Shown here: positions 56,833 to 63,770 of the stretch, piece by piece
How positions within the stretch are numbered: position 1 is the first letter of the stretch
How the letters are laid out: the number at the start of each line of letters is the position of its first letter
From: a virus
Direction: 5' to 3' (one strand)
IMG/VR virus record: IMGVR_UViG_3300028045_001344
Coordinates: 87,554 to 151,553 of that record
DNA: 64,000 nt
Translations under genes and position numbers: made by a program
Notes under the pieces: model-generated
The model's database searches: none
Told to the model about the DNA's origin: nothing
Seen by the model: only the letters and a program-made list of their open reading frames with translations

Positions 56833-57600
56833 TTAAGGGCACCACTCCGTTCTGTGAAATTCACACTTCGCACAACTAAGACGATTTTTGGGGTGGTTCT
56901 TATTATGGATATTATACACCGCCTTGTTTAAAACATTAAGCGAATTGTTTATTTTTTTTTGTCCGCTGGAAACTCTAAAGATTTCAATCCTGTTTTTCTT
57001 GGCTGTTCGCTTCAATAATCCAAAGTATGTTTCTACCATAGTTGGATCAATATTGTGTTTCTTACAAAAGAAGTGCTTATAATAAGTGAGCTGGTATGTA
57101 ACCATTTTATCTGTCTTTCGTCTTATGTCCCAACCCCAAGAACACGACTTCCAATCTATAATGTGATATTTTCCATCAGGTGTTTTAATAACAAGATCTA
57201 GAAAGCCCTTATAGTCATAGTTACCTGGGCTGTCTATAATAGGTTCGAAGATTTGTTCTTCTGCTGAGATGACTGTATATTGTGGAAACTTTAGTTTCAG
57301 TGCTTTTAGAACTAGCGCAGCCAGTTCAACACCATGCACTTTCATGTCACCAATCATTTTTTGTTCTTTGATTGTTATTTCTTCTAACTTTCCTAGTTCT
57401 TCATCAAATGAGTTACTGAAAATCTTATCATAATCTTCTGTGTTATCTAAAACTAATTTTTCACAGGCTTCATGAAGCGCAGATCCAAAAGCAGTATAAA
57501 CATTTCCTGTGAATCCCTTTAATTTATCTATGTAAGTTAGTTTATGATAAAAGGGGCAAAAGTCCCAGTTTTTGAGTGCGCTAAAAGATACATGAGGCAT
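56833..57600 (-). CDS. PD-(D/E)XK nuclease with possible iron-sulfur cysteines
   Basis: From ATG 57600 (AAGGAG five bases upstream) the protein has 255 residues. GFLDLVIK followed by YHIIDWKSC forms the D-x(n)-D-x-K core of the RecB/Cas4-type nuclease family, and TAFGSALHEACEKL is the typical upstream helix. Cys15 together with C243-x2-C246-x7-C254 at the C-terminus could hold an iron-sulfur cluster, as in Cas4/AddB-type nucleases. Phage relatives act in DNA recombination or end processing. There is no cas gene near by, so a CRISPR role is not implied. Confidence 0.82.
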   Translation of the reverse strand: MPHVSFSALKNWDFCPFYHKLTYIDKLKGFTGNVYTAFGSALHEACEKLVLDNTEDYDKIFSNSFDEELGKLEEITIKEQKMIGDMKVHGVELAALVLKALKLKFPQYTVISAEEQIFEPIIDSPGNYDYKGFLDLVIKTPDGKYHIIDWKSCSWGWDIRRKTDKMVTYQLTYYKHFFCKKHNIDPTMVETYFGLLKRTAKKNRIEIFRVSSGQKKINNSLNVLNKAVYNIHNKNHPKNRLSCAKCEFHRTEWCP

Positions 57601-57637
57601 ATTAACTCCTTGTGGCATAAGCCAACGTTATAGTAAT

Positions 57638-57666
57638 ATTCTATCATGTAAAAGAGAAGAAGTCAA
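57638..57666 (-). promoter_or_regulatory. Sigma70-like promoter before nuclease and glycan island
   Basis: On the minus strand TTGACT (57661-57666) and TAGAAT (57638-57643) are 17 bases apart, five of six matches to each consensus box. The site lies about 40 bases before the nuclease start and could drive the glycan island by host sigma70-type polymerase. Confidence 0.62.
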
Positions 57667-57673
57667 AGAGTAT

Positions 57674-58366
57674 TTAACTAATTTCATTATATATTTTATT
57701 AATCTTGGAGTAAAGTACAGGATTTACATTCTTTAATAAATCAGGATCTCCAAATAAATATTCTTCAACACCATTTGCAAAATATTCACGAATTGATGTA
57801 ACCGAATAAGGAGAAATAAATAAATTTGGAATTATTAATGAAAGACGGTCATAACCTATCTCATTATATAATAAATCATCTAATTCATCAGTGAGATCAG
57901 GATCAAAAAAGATATTTCTAGAAAAGTAAAAGCCTTCATGATTTAGTAAAGAAATTAGCTTATCTTTTTTGGCTTTAAATTCATTTTGAATTAATTTATC
58001 ACCATAAATTTCATAGCCCATCTTTTCTTCTAAGGCATGTGCTAATTCATGACAGATGTTTCTAGCAATCAATTCTTCAGAAGCATAATCTATATTTTTA
58101 AAAGAAGATAAATAAATAACACCATCTTTAAACATAGCCTCAATATTTCTTTCTTCTAACTCTTTAAAATCACCTATATAGATTCCATCTATAAGATTTA
58201 AGATTTGTGAAGGAATGTTTTTCTCTAAATTCTTAATAATGTTATTGAAGTCAATATCATTTGGAAGTTTATTTACAACAACGACAGGCACAAGGCCTTT
58301 TAAAAGAGAGAATTCATTTCTGTTTTTTAATGCGTGAGAAGAACTGCTTTTTATATAATCTTTCAT
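57674..58366 (-). CDS. Zinc metallopeptidase-like protein, 230 aa
   Basis: H106-E-L-A-H110 is a zinc-binding HExxH motif with the catalytic Glu107. E194 in SIREYFANGVEEYLFG is a good candidate for the third ligand, in the style of gluzincins and anthrax-lethal-factor-like peptidases. There is no signal peptide, so it probably acts in the cytoplasm. Such small phage peptidases could process host or phage proteins. The substrate is unknown. No Shine-Dalgarno sequence is obvious; a sigma70-like promoter lies 23 bases upstream. Confidence 0.75.
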   Translation of the reverse strand: MKDYIKSSSSHALKNRNEFSLLKGLVPVVVVNKLPNDIDFNNIIKNLEKNIPSQILNLIDGIYIGDFKELEERNIEAMFKDGVIYLSSFKNIDYASEELIARNICHELAHALEEKMGYEIYGDKLIQNEFKAKKDKLISLLNHEGFYFSRNIFFDPDLTDELDDLLYNEIGYDRLSLIIPNLFISPYSVTSIREYFANGVEEYLFGDPDLLKNVNPVLYSKINKIYNEIS

Positions 58367-58388
58367 ATATTTAAATAATGTATCTTAA

Positions 58389-58417
58389 TTAATATCATGC
58401 TTCGCAAAGTCTGTCAA
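58389..58417 (-). promoter_or_regulatory. Sigma70-like promoter before metallopeptidase gene
   Basis: TTGACA (58412-58417, perfect -35) and TATTAA (58389-58394) are separated by 17 bases on the minus strand, in the 59-base gap after phoH. The -10 has four of six consensus bases. Confidence 0.5.
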
Positions 58418-58425
58418 GTTAAAAG

Positions 58426-59751
58426 TTAAAGATTTTTTGCACATAAGGTTGCGACCTTGCTTCTTTCACCTTTAATAAATGTGATATGTCCTGTGATATC
58501 AAAATATTTTAATTTTTCAATCACGTAGGTTAAACCGTTTGTAGTCTCATCAATATTCACATTATCTATTTGTTCAATGTCACCAGTCAAAACAATTTTA
58601 GTTCCTTCACCTACTCTAGTAAGTATAGTCTTTATTTCATGCCGTGTCAAGTTCTGGCACTCATCAATAATAATATAAGCATTTTGAATTGAGCGACCAC
58701 GAATATAAGTTAGAGCCTCGACTTCAATTATTCTTTTATCCATATACGACTCTAGCATTAAATTATCATCACCAAATAAGAATCTTAAGTTATCTTGAAT
58801 TGGCGCAAGCCATGGCACCATTTTATCCTCTAGAGATCCAGGTAAATAGCCAATGTCTTTTCCCATGGGTTGAACTGGTCTAGAAACAATTAATCTATTA
58901 TATACTGAAGATTCTCCCATTATCTGTTGCAATCCCGCTGCAATAGCACACAAAGTCTTTCCGCTTCCTGCTTTACCAATAAGAGAAACCACAGGAACAT
59001 TTGGATCTAAAAGTAAATCCAACGCACAATTTTGTTCTTTGTTTTTTGGTGCTATGCCCCATCCATCTGATTCTTTATGTTGAGGAATTTTTTTAAATTC
59101 TGTATTCTCATCAATGAATCTAGTAATTGCTGTTTTCTTTTCATTCGACGAAGATACCAGCATTACATATTGATTGGGATATAATTCTGCTTTGTCATCT
59201 ATCGCATTATACAGATAAACGCTTTCACCTGTATAGAAACGGTCAATTATTTGATCATCCACAAGTAGCTTTGTAAAGCCACCATACAATTCAGAACTTT
59301 CCTTTATAACATTTTCGCTACTATAGTTTTCTGCATTTACTCCAATAGCATCACACTTAATTCTTAGGTTAATATCGTTGGATACTAATATCACCTTACG
59401 GCTTGGAAACTCTTTTATAAGTGTAAGTGCGGCGGCAATAATTTGATGATCGGCTGTATTAGGATCATAACCAGAAGGAAGTTCTGATAAATCTGGTGTT
59501 TTAGTAAAAACCAAGCCCCGGCCTTTTCTAATTCGAATTCCTTTTTGAAAACTTCCTCTATTTCGTAATTCGTCTAGGGTTCTAATAATTCCTCTAGCAT
59601 TTGCACCGACACCGTTTGGTCTTTTTTTGTTGTTGTCTAATTCTTCTAACACTACAAGGGGAACATATACATCTCCATTTCCATAAGAAAAGATTGAATT
59701 ACAATCTGTGAGGTAAACGCTCGTATCAAGAACATAAATCTTTTTTGCCAT
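58426..59751 (-). CDS. phoH: PhoH-family ATPase with N-terminal PIN domain
   Basis: Residues 1-145 form a PIN nuclease domain (YVLDTSVYL with Asp9, VVLEEL, NTADHQII with Asp101, LVSNDINLR with Asp126). From about residue 230 follows a PhoH domain with Walker A GKAGSGKT near residue 260 and Walker B YIIIDECQN. The two-domain PhoH2 form is an ATP-dependent RNA helicase/nuclease in bacteria. PhoH genes are widespread in marine phages, without a settled function. GGAAG precedes the ATG. The gene is divergent from the plus-strand protease across a 112-base gap. Confidence 0.93.
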   Translation of the reverse strand: MAKKIYVLDTSVYLTDCNSIFSYGNGDVYVPLVVLEELDNNKKRPNGVGANARGIIRTLDELRNRGSFQKGIRIRKGRGLVFTKTPDLSELPSGYDPNTADHQIIAAALTLIKEFPSRKVILVSNDINLRIKCDAIGVNAENYSSENVIKESSELYGGFTKLLVDDQIIDRFYTGESVYLYNAIDDKAELYPNQYVMLVSSSNEKKTAITRFIDENTEFKKIPQHKESDGWGIAPKNKEQNCALDLLLDPNVPVVSLIGKAGSGKTLCAIAAGLQQIMGESSVYNRLIVSRPVQPMGKDIGYLPGSLEDKMVPWLAPIQDNLRFLFGDDNLMLESYMDKRIIEVEALTYIRGRSIQNAYIIIDECQNLTRHEIKTILTRVGEGTKIVLTGDIEQIDNVNIDETTNGLTYVIEKLKYFDITGHITFIKGERSKVATLCAKNL

Positions 59752-59863
59752 ATTTTACTTCCGTTGTTTGTTTTTGGTGCTGATAATTCAGCCCTTAATA
59801 CTAAATAGCCAAGCCGTTTGAGAATTTTCTTTATAGTTACTTTGTAGGGAAAAAAAAATAATC

Positions 59864-60724
59864 TTGAAAAATGCGGTTGCAAAATTAGTTATAGTATTTA
59901 TGATGTTCATTACTTTTATGGGATGTGCATCATGTGCGTCAAGCACAGCCCTATTTGGACCAGGAGATTTATTCAGAGATAAAAGACGTTCCTTCATCAA
60001 GATTGATATTTATAAAAACATCTACCTAACAAAAACCTCCTCTGCGGTAGCCGAAGCAAATTTAGAAGAATATGAAATTGATTTGCGCTCATCAGCTTCG
60101 GGCTTTATTGTTGGACACGATAGAGAAATTACACTCGTAGGAACTTCAGCGCACGTTTGCAGTATTCTTTACGGCAATCAAATAAATTATTTTGTGCAGG
60201 ACTACTCACCTAAGAACCCTGAATGGAAGATGACCGAAAGGGCTTCATATATCCTAAACGATTACAAAGGTGAAACATATGCGGCAATTCCAATTGCTTT
60301 TGATTTTGAAGCCGATATATGTATACTGGGTTCAGCCAAGATATCGCGTCCAGCATTGAAAATTTCTAATTCTAAGCCAATAATTGGAGAGAAGTATTAT
60401 AACATAGCCGCCCCTATGGGATTGTGGTCTTCTAAAATGATCCCGTTATTTGAAGGATTTTATTTGGGTAGTAAGAAGGTTCGTAGCAACCGAAAAACTT
60501 CGTATGTTTTTTCTATTCCTGCCAAGGGTGGATCTTCGGGCTCCCCAATACTGAATAGTTATGGTGAAGTTGTTGGAGCATTACACTCTGCTTATAGAGG
60601 GTTTGAAAATTTGTGTATGGCTACCACAAATAAAGAGATTTACTTAATCTATCGTAAATCTATGAGAAAATTATTGAAAGATTATGATAAATATAAACTT
60701 ATCATTGACCTTATGAACATTTAA
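59864..60724 (+). CDS. Trypsin-like serine protease lipoprotein
   Basis: The only plus-strand gene. The N-terminus is a lipoprotein signal peptide: two Lys, a hydrophobic run to residue 19, and FMGC with Cys21 as the likely lipidated residue. The triad is visible: His97 in TSAHVC, Asp151 in EADICIL, and Ser225 in GGSSGSPIL (GxSGxP). The N-terminal extension to residue 75 is unassigned. It should be exported and tethered to a membrane, there cutting proteins. The start is TTG, since no ATG gives a complete signal peptide; the ribosome site is weak. Its stop overlaps the stop of the next minus gene by three bases, leaving no room for a terminator. Confidence 0.85.
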   Translation: MKNAVAKLVIVFMMFITFMGCASCASSTALFGPGDLFRDKRRSFIKIDIYKNIYLTKTSSAVAEANLEEYEIDLRSSASGFIVGHDREITLVGTSAHVCSILYGNQINYFVQDYSPKNPEWKMTERASYILNDYKGETYAAIPIAFDFEADICILGSAKISRPALKISNSKPIIGEKYYNIAAPMGLWSSKMIPLFEGFYLGSKKVRSNRKTSYVFSIPAKGGSSGSPILNSYGEVVGALHSAYRGFENLCMATTNKEIYLIYRKSMRKLLKDYDKYKLIIDLMNI

Positions 60725-60930
60725 TATACTACGTGAATATCCACTTCATGGCTGGACGTACCTTCTAGGTCAACTGCTCTAGATTTTCCACCGATATCTT
60801 TGATAACAATCACACCCTCATCGTTATGAGGATTGACTTGATAATTGGTGATTTCTGCTGGTCCTTCACAAAAAGTTTCCTTTGTGTTGCGATGCGTATA
60901 TAGTAAAAAGACTTTATCTCCGATGTTCAT
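60721..60930 (-). CDS. Small hypothetical protein, 69 aa
   Basis: A 69-residue beta-rich protein beginning MNIGDKVFLLYTHRN, with the look of a small SH3/KOW-like barrel (GDKVFLLY, GVIVIKDIGG). AAGG stands about ten bases before the ATG. It converges on the protease gene, with the stop codons overlapping. No family is assigned. Confidence 0.65.
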   Translation of the reverse strand: MNIGDKVFLLYTHRNTKETFCEGPAEITNYQVNPHNDEGVIVIKDIGGKSRAVDLEGTSSHEVDIHVVY

Positions 60931-60939
60931 AATAATACC

Positions 60940-61053
60940 TTACCATAAATAGGATCTAAGATCAAGAAAAAGAAAAAAAATAATGGAGGTGGCGGGAGTC
61001 ACAAATTTACCCCCACTTGGGTCCAAGTGATTACCTTTTGTATCTTTGCTCAT
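60940..61053 (-). CDS. Small membrane-type peptide, 37 aa
   Basis: ATG at 61053 follows GGAGG at seven bases, an excellent ribosome site. The 37-residue product begins MSKDTKGNHLDPSGG and ends with a hydrophobic segment (SIIFFLFLDL). The frame extends upstream to 61179, but that part overlaps the next gene and has no ribosome site. The DNA at 60984-60997 repeats the last 14 bases of the tmRNA gene. Function is unknown. Confidence 0.55.
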   Translation of the reverse strand: MSKDTKGNHLDPSGGKFVTPATSIIFFLFLDLRSYLW

Positions 61054-61102
61054 TTCTCTTCCTCCGCGAATTCCCACTCTTCCGGGGAATAAATAATATA
61101 AT

Positions 61103-61381
61103 CTACTTTTCCATCTTCTCTGGAAACATGTATTCCTGAACTGATAGGCTTGATATCCACATCCTCTCCTCATTCTCAAACTCTAAGAGGAATGATGCCG
61201 ATCCCGTAATGAATGCCTTTGGAAATACTGATTTGATCACCTTTCCCTTCTGTCCGTGATACGCCTCTGGAACCAAATCCGTTCGTGAATAGTTTTCTCG
61301 AATTGTCAGGAACTCGTGTTCGCACTTTACGTCTAGATCGATACAGTTTGGATACTTGTATGGGTCAAACATGTTAGTCAT
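61103..61381 (-). CDS. Small hypothetical protein, 92 aa
   Basis: From ATG 61381, after AAGGAAG, the protein has 92 residues. It begins MTNMFDPYKYPNCIDLD and includes GQKGKVIKSVFPKAFITG, which suggests a small beta-barrel. The frame is open further upstream, but that part would lie inside the tmRNA gene and is not translated. The start lies 22 bases after the tmRNA 3' end. Confidence 0.66.
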   Translation of the reverse strand: MTNMFDPYKYPNCIDLDVKCEHEFLTIRENYSRTDLVPEAYHGQKGKVIKSVFPKAFITGSASFLLEFENEERMWISSLSVQEYMFPEKMEK

Positions 61382-61402
61382 TTTCTTCCTTAATAAGTTA
61401 TT

Positions 61403-61742
61403 TGGAGGTGGCGGGAATCGAACCCGCGTCCGTAGCAATGTCCAGTTCAAGTCATTCACAGGTTTAGATTATTTTTTTAAACAATCAAATTGCTTGTTAA
61501 GTTCCCGTTGTTTCACAAACATTAACAACTCGGATGTTTATTTGTCGGCAGAATCACCTGCTTATTCACTATTGGGTAACGAGGTCAGTGAAGACCCAGC
61601 AAACTACGCTGCTAGAGCGAGAGATTGAAAATGATTATTGTTATTGGCAATTATCAAAATTTCAATAAGTTTAAGGTCATTTATTGAAGTAGACCACCTG
61701 CACTATCCATTTCTATTACCACGTCGAAACCAGGACACCCCC
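61403..61742 (-). ncRNA. ssrA: Transfer-messenger RNA (tmRNA)
   Basis: The 5' end GGGGGTGTCCTGGTTTCGACG is the classic one-piece tmRNA start. The 3' end carries a T-arm (GGGTTCGATTCCC) and CACCTCCA, so the acceptor stem GGGGGTG/CACCTCC pairs over seven positions with one G-U; CCA is not encoded. The tag frame starts at the resume codon GCC (61648) and reads ANNNNHFQSLALAA-TAG, ending in the LAA-type degradation signal. tmRNA rescues stalled ribosomes and tags the product for proteolysis. The total length of 340 nt is normal. Phage-borne tmRNA is known in some large phages but uncommon. Confidence 0.95.
61604..61648 (-). other. tmRNA proteolysis-tag reading frame
   Basis: Fourteen codons from GCC (61646-61648) to GCG, then TAG (61604-61606), encode ANNNNHFQSLALAA. 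The ending ALAA is the usual ClpXP/ClpAP recognition end. The Asn-rich front and HFQS differ from the E. coli tag (ANDENYALAA). Confidence 0.88.
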
Positions 61743-61755
61743 GTTAAATATTCTT

Positions 61756-61872
61756 CTATAAACATCCATTAGCGGATAATGACATCCACAATAGTAGAAA
61801 GAAAAAAGTAATAGCCATCAGCGAACTAAGAGCTACAGTGATATAATCTTCTTTTGGAATTCTATTCTTCAT
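61756..61872 (-). CDS. Small single-pass membrane protein, 38 aa
   Basis: ATG at 61872 overlaps the stop of the 90-aa gene by 11 bases. The 38-residue product starts MKNRIPKEDYITVALSS and has one strongly hydrophobic stretch (LMAITFFFLLLWMSLS). The gene ends 14 bases before the tmRNA 5' end. Translation is probably coupled to the upstream gene. Confidence 0.55.
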   Translation of the reverse strand: MKNRIPKEDYITVALSSLMAITFFFLLLWMSLSANGCL

Positions 61873-62134
61873 TGCCTATAAGTATAAGCTCTTCCCTGTT
61901 AAGGCTATCTAAATTTGGATATTTAGGATATACATTTTCGTATGCGTCCTTGAGTAAGGCAATCGCCCTCCTCATCATCCACTCTTCCTGCACCATCTCA
62001 TCTTCTATTTTTTTGTTTAAATCATGCTCTACTAACGCATCTTCTTTTCTGATCTGCACTTGTTTGAGCACATTCGATTGACGTTTTATAATCAATTTAA
62101 GCTCTTCTATTACTTCTTTGCTCAGCCAGTCCAT
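61862..62134 (-). CDS. Small charged helical protein, 90 aa
   Basis: The 90-residue product is Glu/Lys-rich and almost certainly a coiled coil (EVIEELKLIIKRQSNVLKQ, then KIEDEMVQEEWMMRRAIALLKD). No ribosome site is seen. Its ATG overlaps the end of the small membrane-protein frame at 62122-62208, and its stop overlaps the 38-aa gene. The three may form a small membrane-linked complex; this is speculation. Confidence 0.66.
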   Translation of the reverse strand: MDWLSKEVIEELKLIIKRQSNVLKQVQIRKEDALVEHDLNKKIEDEMVQEEWMMRRAIALLKDAYENVYPKYPNLDSLNREELILIGNEE

Positions 62135-62208
62135 GATATATTATACCACGAACATATGAAAGATGCAATACATAAAATAAAAAATATTAAAACTATTTTA
62201 GATATCAT
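62122..62208 (-). CDS. Possible small membrane peptide, 28 aa
   Basis: ATG at 62208 stands six bases after AGGGTG. The product MISKIVLIFFILCIASFIC plus nine residues is almost wholly hydrophobic. An earlier in-frame ATG at 62232 would give 36 residues. The frame fills the 102-base gap between its neighbours and overlaps the next start by 13 bases. Coding status is plausible but unproven. Confidence 0.45.
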   Translation of the reverse strand: MISKIVLIFFILCIASFICSWYNISWTG

Positions 62209-62236
62209 TTTGATCACCCTGATCATCATCATCTGT

Positions 62237-63091
62237 TCAAGATTCTTCGAGTTTCCATCCTTCGCCGTGACCGGGGTAATCGTCAATGGCGTCATCTCTG
62301 AAATCCATCTTACGATCTTCAGCATCAAAATCGCGGATACGCGGGGCCTGAGTGCGCTTATTAACAATATCCATGATTGCGCCGTATGTCTTAGGGGCAC
62401 TTTCTTTTAGCATTTCCCTTTCTTCCTGAAAGGCGTCAATGAGATCGTTAATTGCTGCAGACCAGTCTGGGTCTGAATCTTCTTGAACGACTACATCATC
62501 ATCTTCATTAATTTCCATCGCATGATCGGGAAGCTGCGTGACAACCAATGCCGATTCTCCCTCTTCGCCCGCAGGACCCATATCCATGGGATCTTCCAAG
62601 AGGCCTTGAATTGAAGCCATAATTTCTTCCACAGCAGACGTATAGCCGGCCCCAAATGCTTCATCTGGGGAAAGATCAGCAATTGCTGGTTCGGCTTCTT
62701 CTGGGCCCATTTCTGGGCCGCCACACTCCTCTTCCATAGCGCCCGTATCGGTTGTCAACTCCTTTCGGGTCAACTTCTTTCGGGTGATTATGTCATTAGA
62801 CAGGCCTTGCAAGATTCTATCCTGCTCTACTTGTGATCTAATTTTTACTGTAATTCCGCTATTAGGTTTTGCGGCCGCTGTGGTCGGGGTACTCCAAGGG
62901 TCATGACTATGATCACCTGCAGCGCCATCACCAATTTGCATTTCCTTAACAGACCCTTCTTCGAGCCAATTATCGAACGAGAAATCATTGAAATTTGCGT
63001 TAGTTTTCTCAACATTCTCTTTGGTTTCTTCTTTTCTCTCGCTGAGGAATCTGCGAGCATCAAATCTTTTCTTATTCTTAATAGCCTTCAT
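62237..63091 (-). CDS. Acidic hypothetical protein, 284 aa
   Basis: The N-terminal 35 residues are strongly basic (AIKNKKRFDARRFLSERKEE), the middle carries ITVKIRSQVEQDRILQGL, and most of the rest is very acidic (EEECGGPEMGPEEAEP, EINEDDDVVVQEDSDPD). There is no signal or membrane segment. Low complexity and charge separation resemble scaffold or assembly proteins, but no family is recognised. TAGGAG lies upstream of the ATG. A scaffold role is only a guess. Confidence 0.7.
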   Translation of the reverse strand: MKAIKNKKRFDARRFLSERKEETKENVEKTNANFNDFSFDNWLEEGSVKEMQIGDGAAGDHSHDPWSTPTTAAAKPNSGITVKIRSQVEQDRILQGLSNDIITRKKLTRKELTTDTGAMEEECGGPEMGPEEAEPAIADLSPDEAFGAGYTSAVEEIMASIQGLLEDPMDMGPAGEEGESALVVTQLPDHAMEINEDDDVVVQEDSDPDWSAAINDLIDAFQEEREMLKESAPKTYGAIMDIVNKRTQAPRIRDFDAEDRKMDFRDDAIDDYPGHGEGWKLEES

Positions 63092-63142
63092 GGTAAAGGT
63101 CTCCTATATTATAGTATAAATAGTATGAAAAATAGGTAAATC

Positions 63143-63592
63143 CTATTCTTCGAATGGGTCATCGCAGGGGCATATATCGCCTCTCACCTTGATTCCACTA
63201 TCGGAAACTTCGATATCATAGCAGCCATCCGGGCCTTTTCCGAAGATCTGAACATAATAAGCATTATTATTATCTGTATCAAGAACTTTCATTGTATCAA
63301 TATCTGAACACGACCAGTCCCATTGGTCTTGCCAGGCGCCCCAACCTTCAGTATCATTCCAAAAAAGAACACCATCTTCTTTGGGGAACACACACAGATC
63401 CTCGAAACCAGGAACTAATGTGTCAACAATTGCGTTCTTTGTTTCGAAATACCACCATTTGTGAAGAATATCATCTTCATCACAAGTTTTGATTTTATTG
63501 CCGTCCCACCCGCCACCATACTTATATCCAGTCAGGCGAGGCTCAGAGGAACAGCTAGTAATAAAGAATAGCGATATCAGAAAGGCTTTCAC
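63143..63592 (-). CDS. Putative lipoprotein, 149 aa
   Basis: Begins at GTG 63592 with a short signal peptide (MKAFLISLFFITSC); ITSC with Cys14 is a good lipobox. The mature part is acidic, Trp-rich and has about seven further Cys, which suggests disulfide bonds and an extracytoplasmic site (CDEDDILHKWWYFETK, then DICPCDDPFEE at the end). The ribosome site is weak. Possible roles include superinfection exclusion or host-envelope change; none can be shown. Confidence 0.68.
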   Translation of the reverse strand: MKAFLISLFFITSCSSEPRLTGYKYGGGWDGNKIKTCDEDDILHKWWYFETKNAIVDTLVPGFEDLCVFPKEDGVLFWNDTEGWGAWQDQWDWSCSDIDTMKVLDTDNNNAYYVQIFGKGPDGCYDIEVSDSGIKVRGDICPCDDPFEE

Positions 63593-63609
63593 ATTAGTAA
63601 CTATTACAT

Positions 63610-63768
63610 TTAATAAAAATTGAGCTTTTTAATTTTCTTTTCTTTTATTTTATAGAAATTCATAATTTTTGCTCGGTACTCTTGGCGGCGCTGATAGCAT
63701 TGGCCCCCTTGAACAAGATTTAATTGCTCCATTGTCAACTCTATAACGTCCTCTTTCTTTACACCCAA
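63610..63768 (-). CDS. Small basic protein, 52 aa
   Basis: The frame starts with TTG at 63768 (AGAGG eight bases upstream) and reads MGVKKEDVIELTMEQLNLVQ, then a basic C-terminus (KIKEKKIKKLNFY). An internal ATG at 63733 would give a 40-residue form. Amino-acid make-up is protein-like, and it begins just after the upstream stop (63771), so it is probably a genuine short gene. A longer frame across this area in another phase is Cys/Arg-rich and looks like a shadow. Confidence 0.5.
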   Translation of the reverse strand: MGVKKEDVIELTMEQLNLVQGGQCYQRRQEYRAKIMNFYKIKEKKIKKLNFY

Positions 63769-63770
63769 CT

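Noticed and set aside
56833-57600. Cas4-like gene as evidence of a CRISPR system
   Set aside because: No repeat-spacer array and no other cas gene are present in the window.
62560-63000. Shadow frames within the acidic 284-aa gene on both strands
   Set aside because: They mirror the biased composition of the real gene and lack ribosome sites.
63115-63122. Plus-strand TATAAATA
   Set aside because: It faces away from the only genes here and would drive antisense RNA; no plus-strand gene follows.
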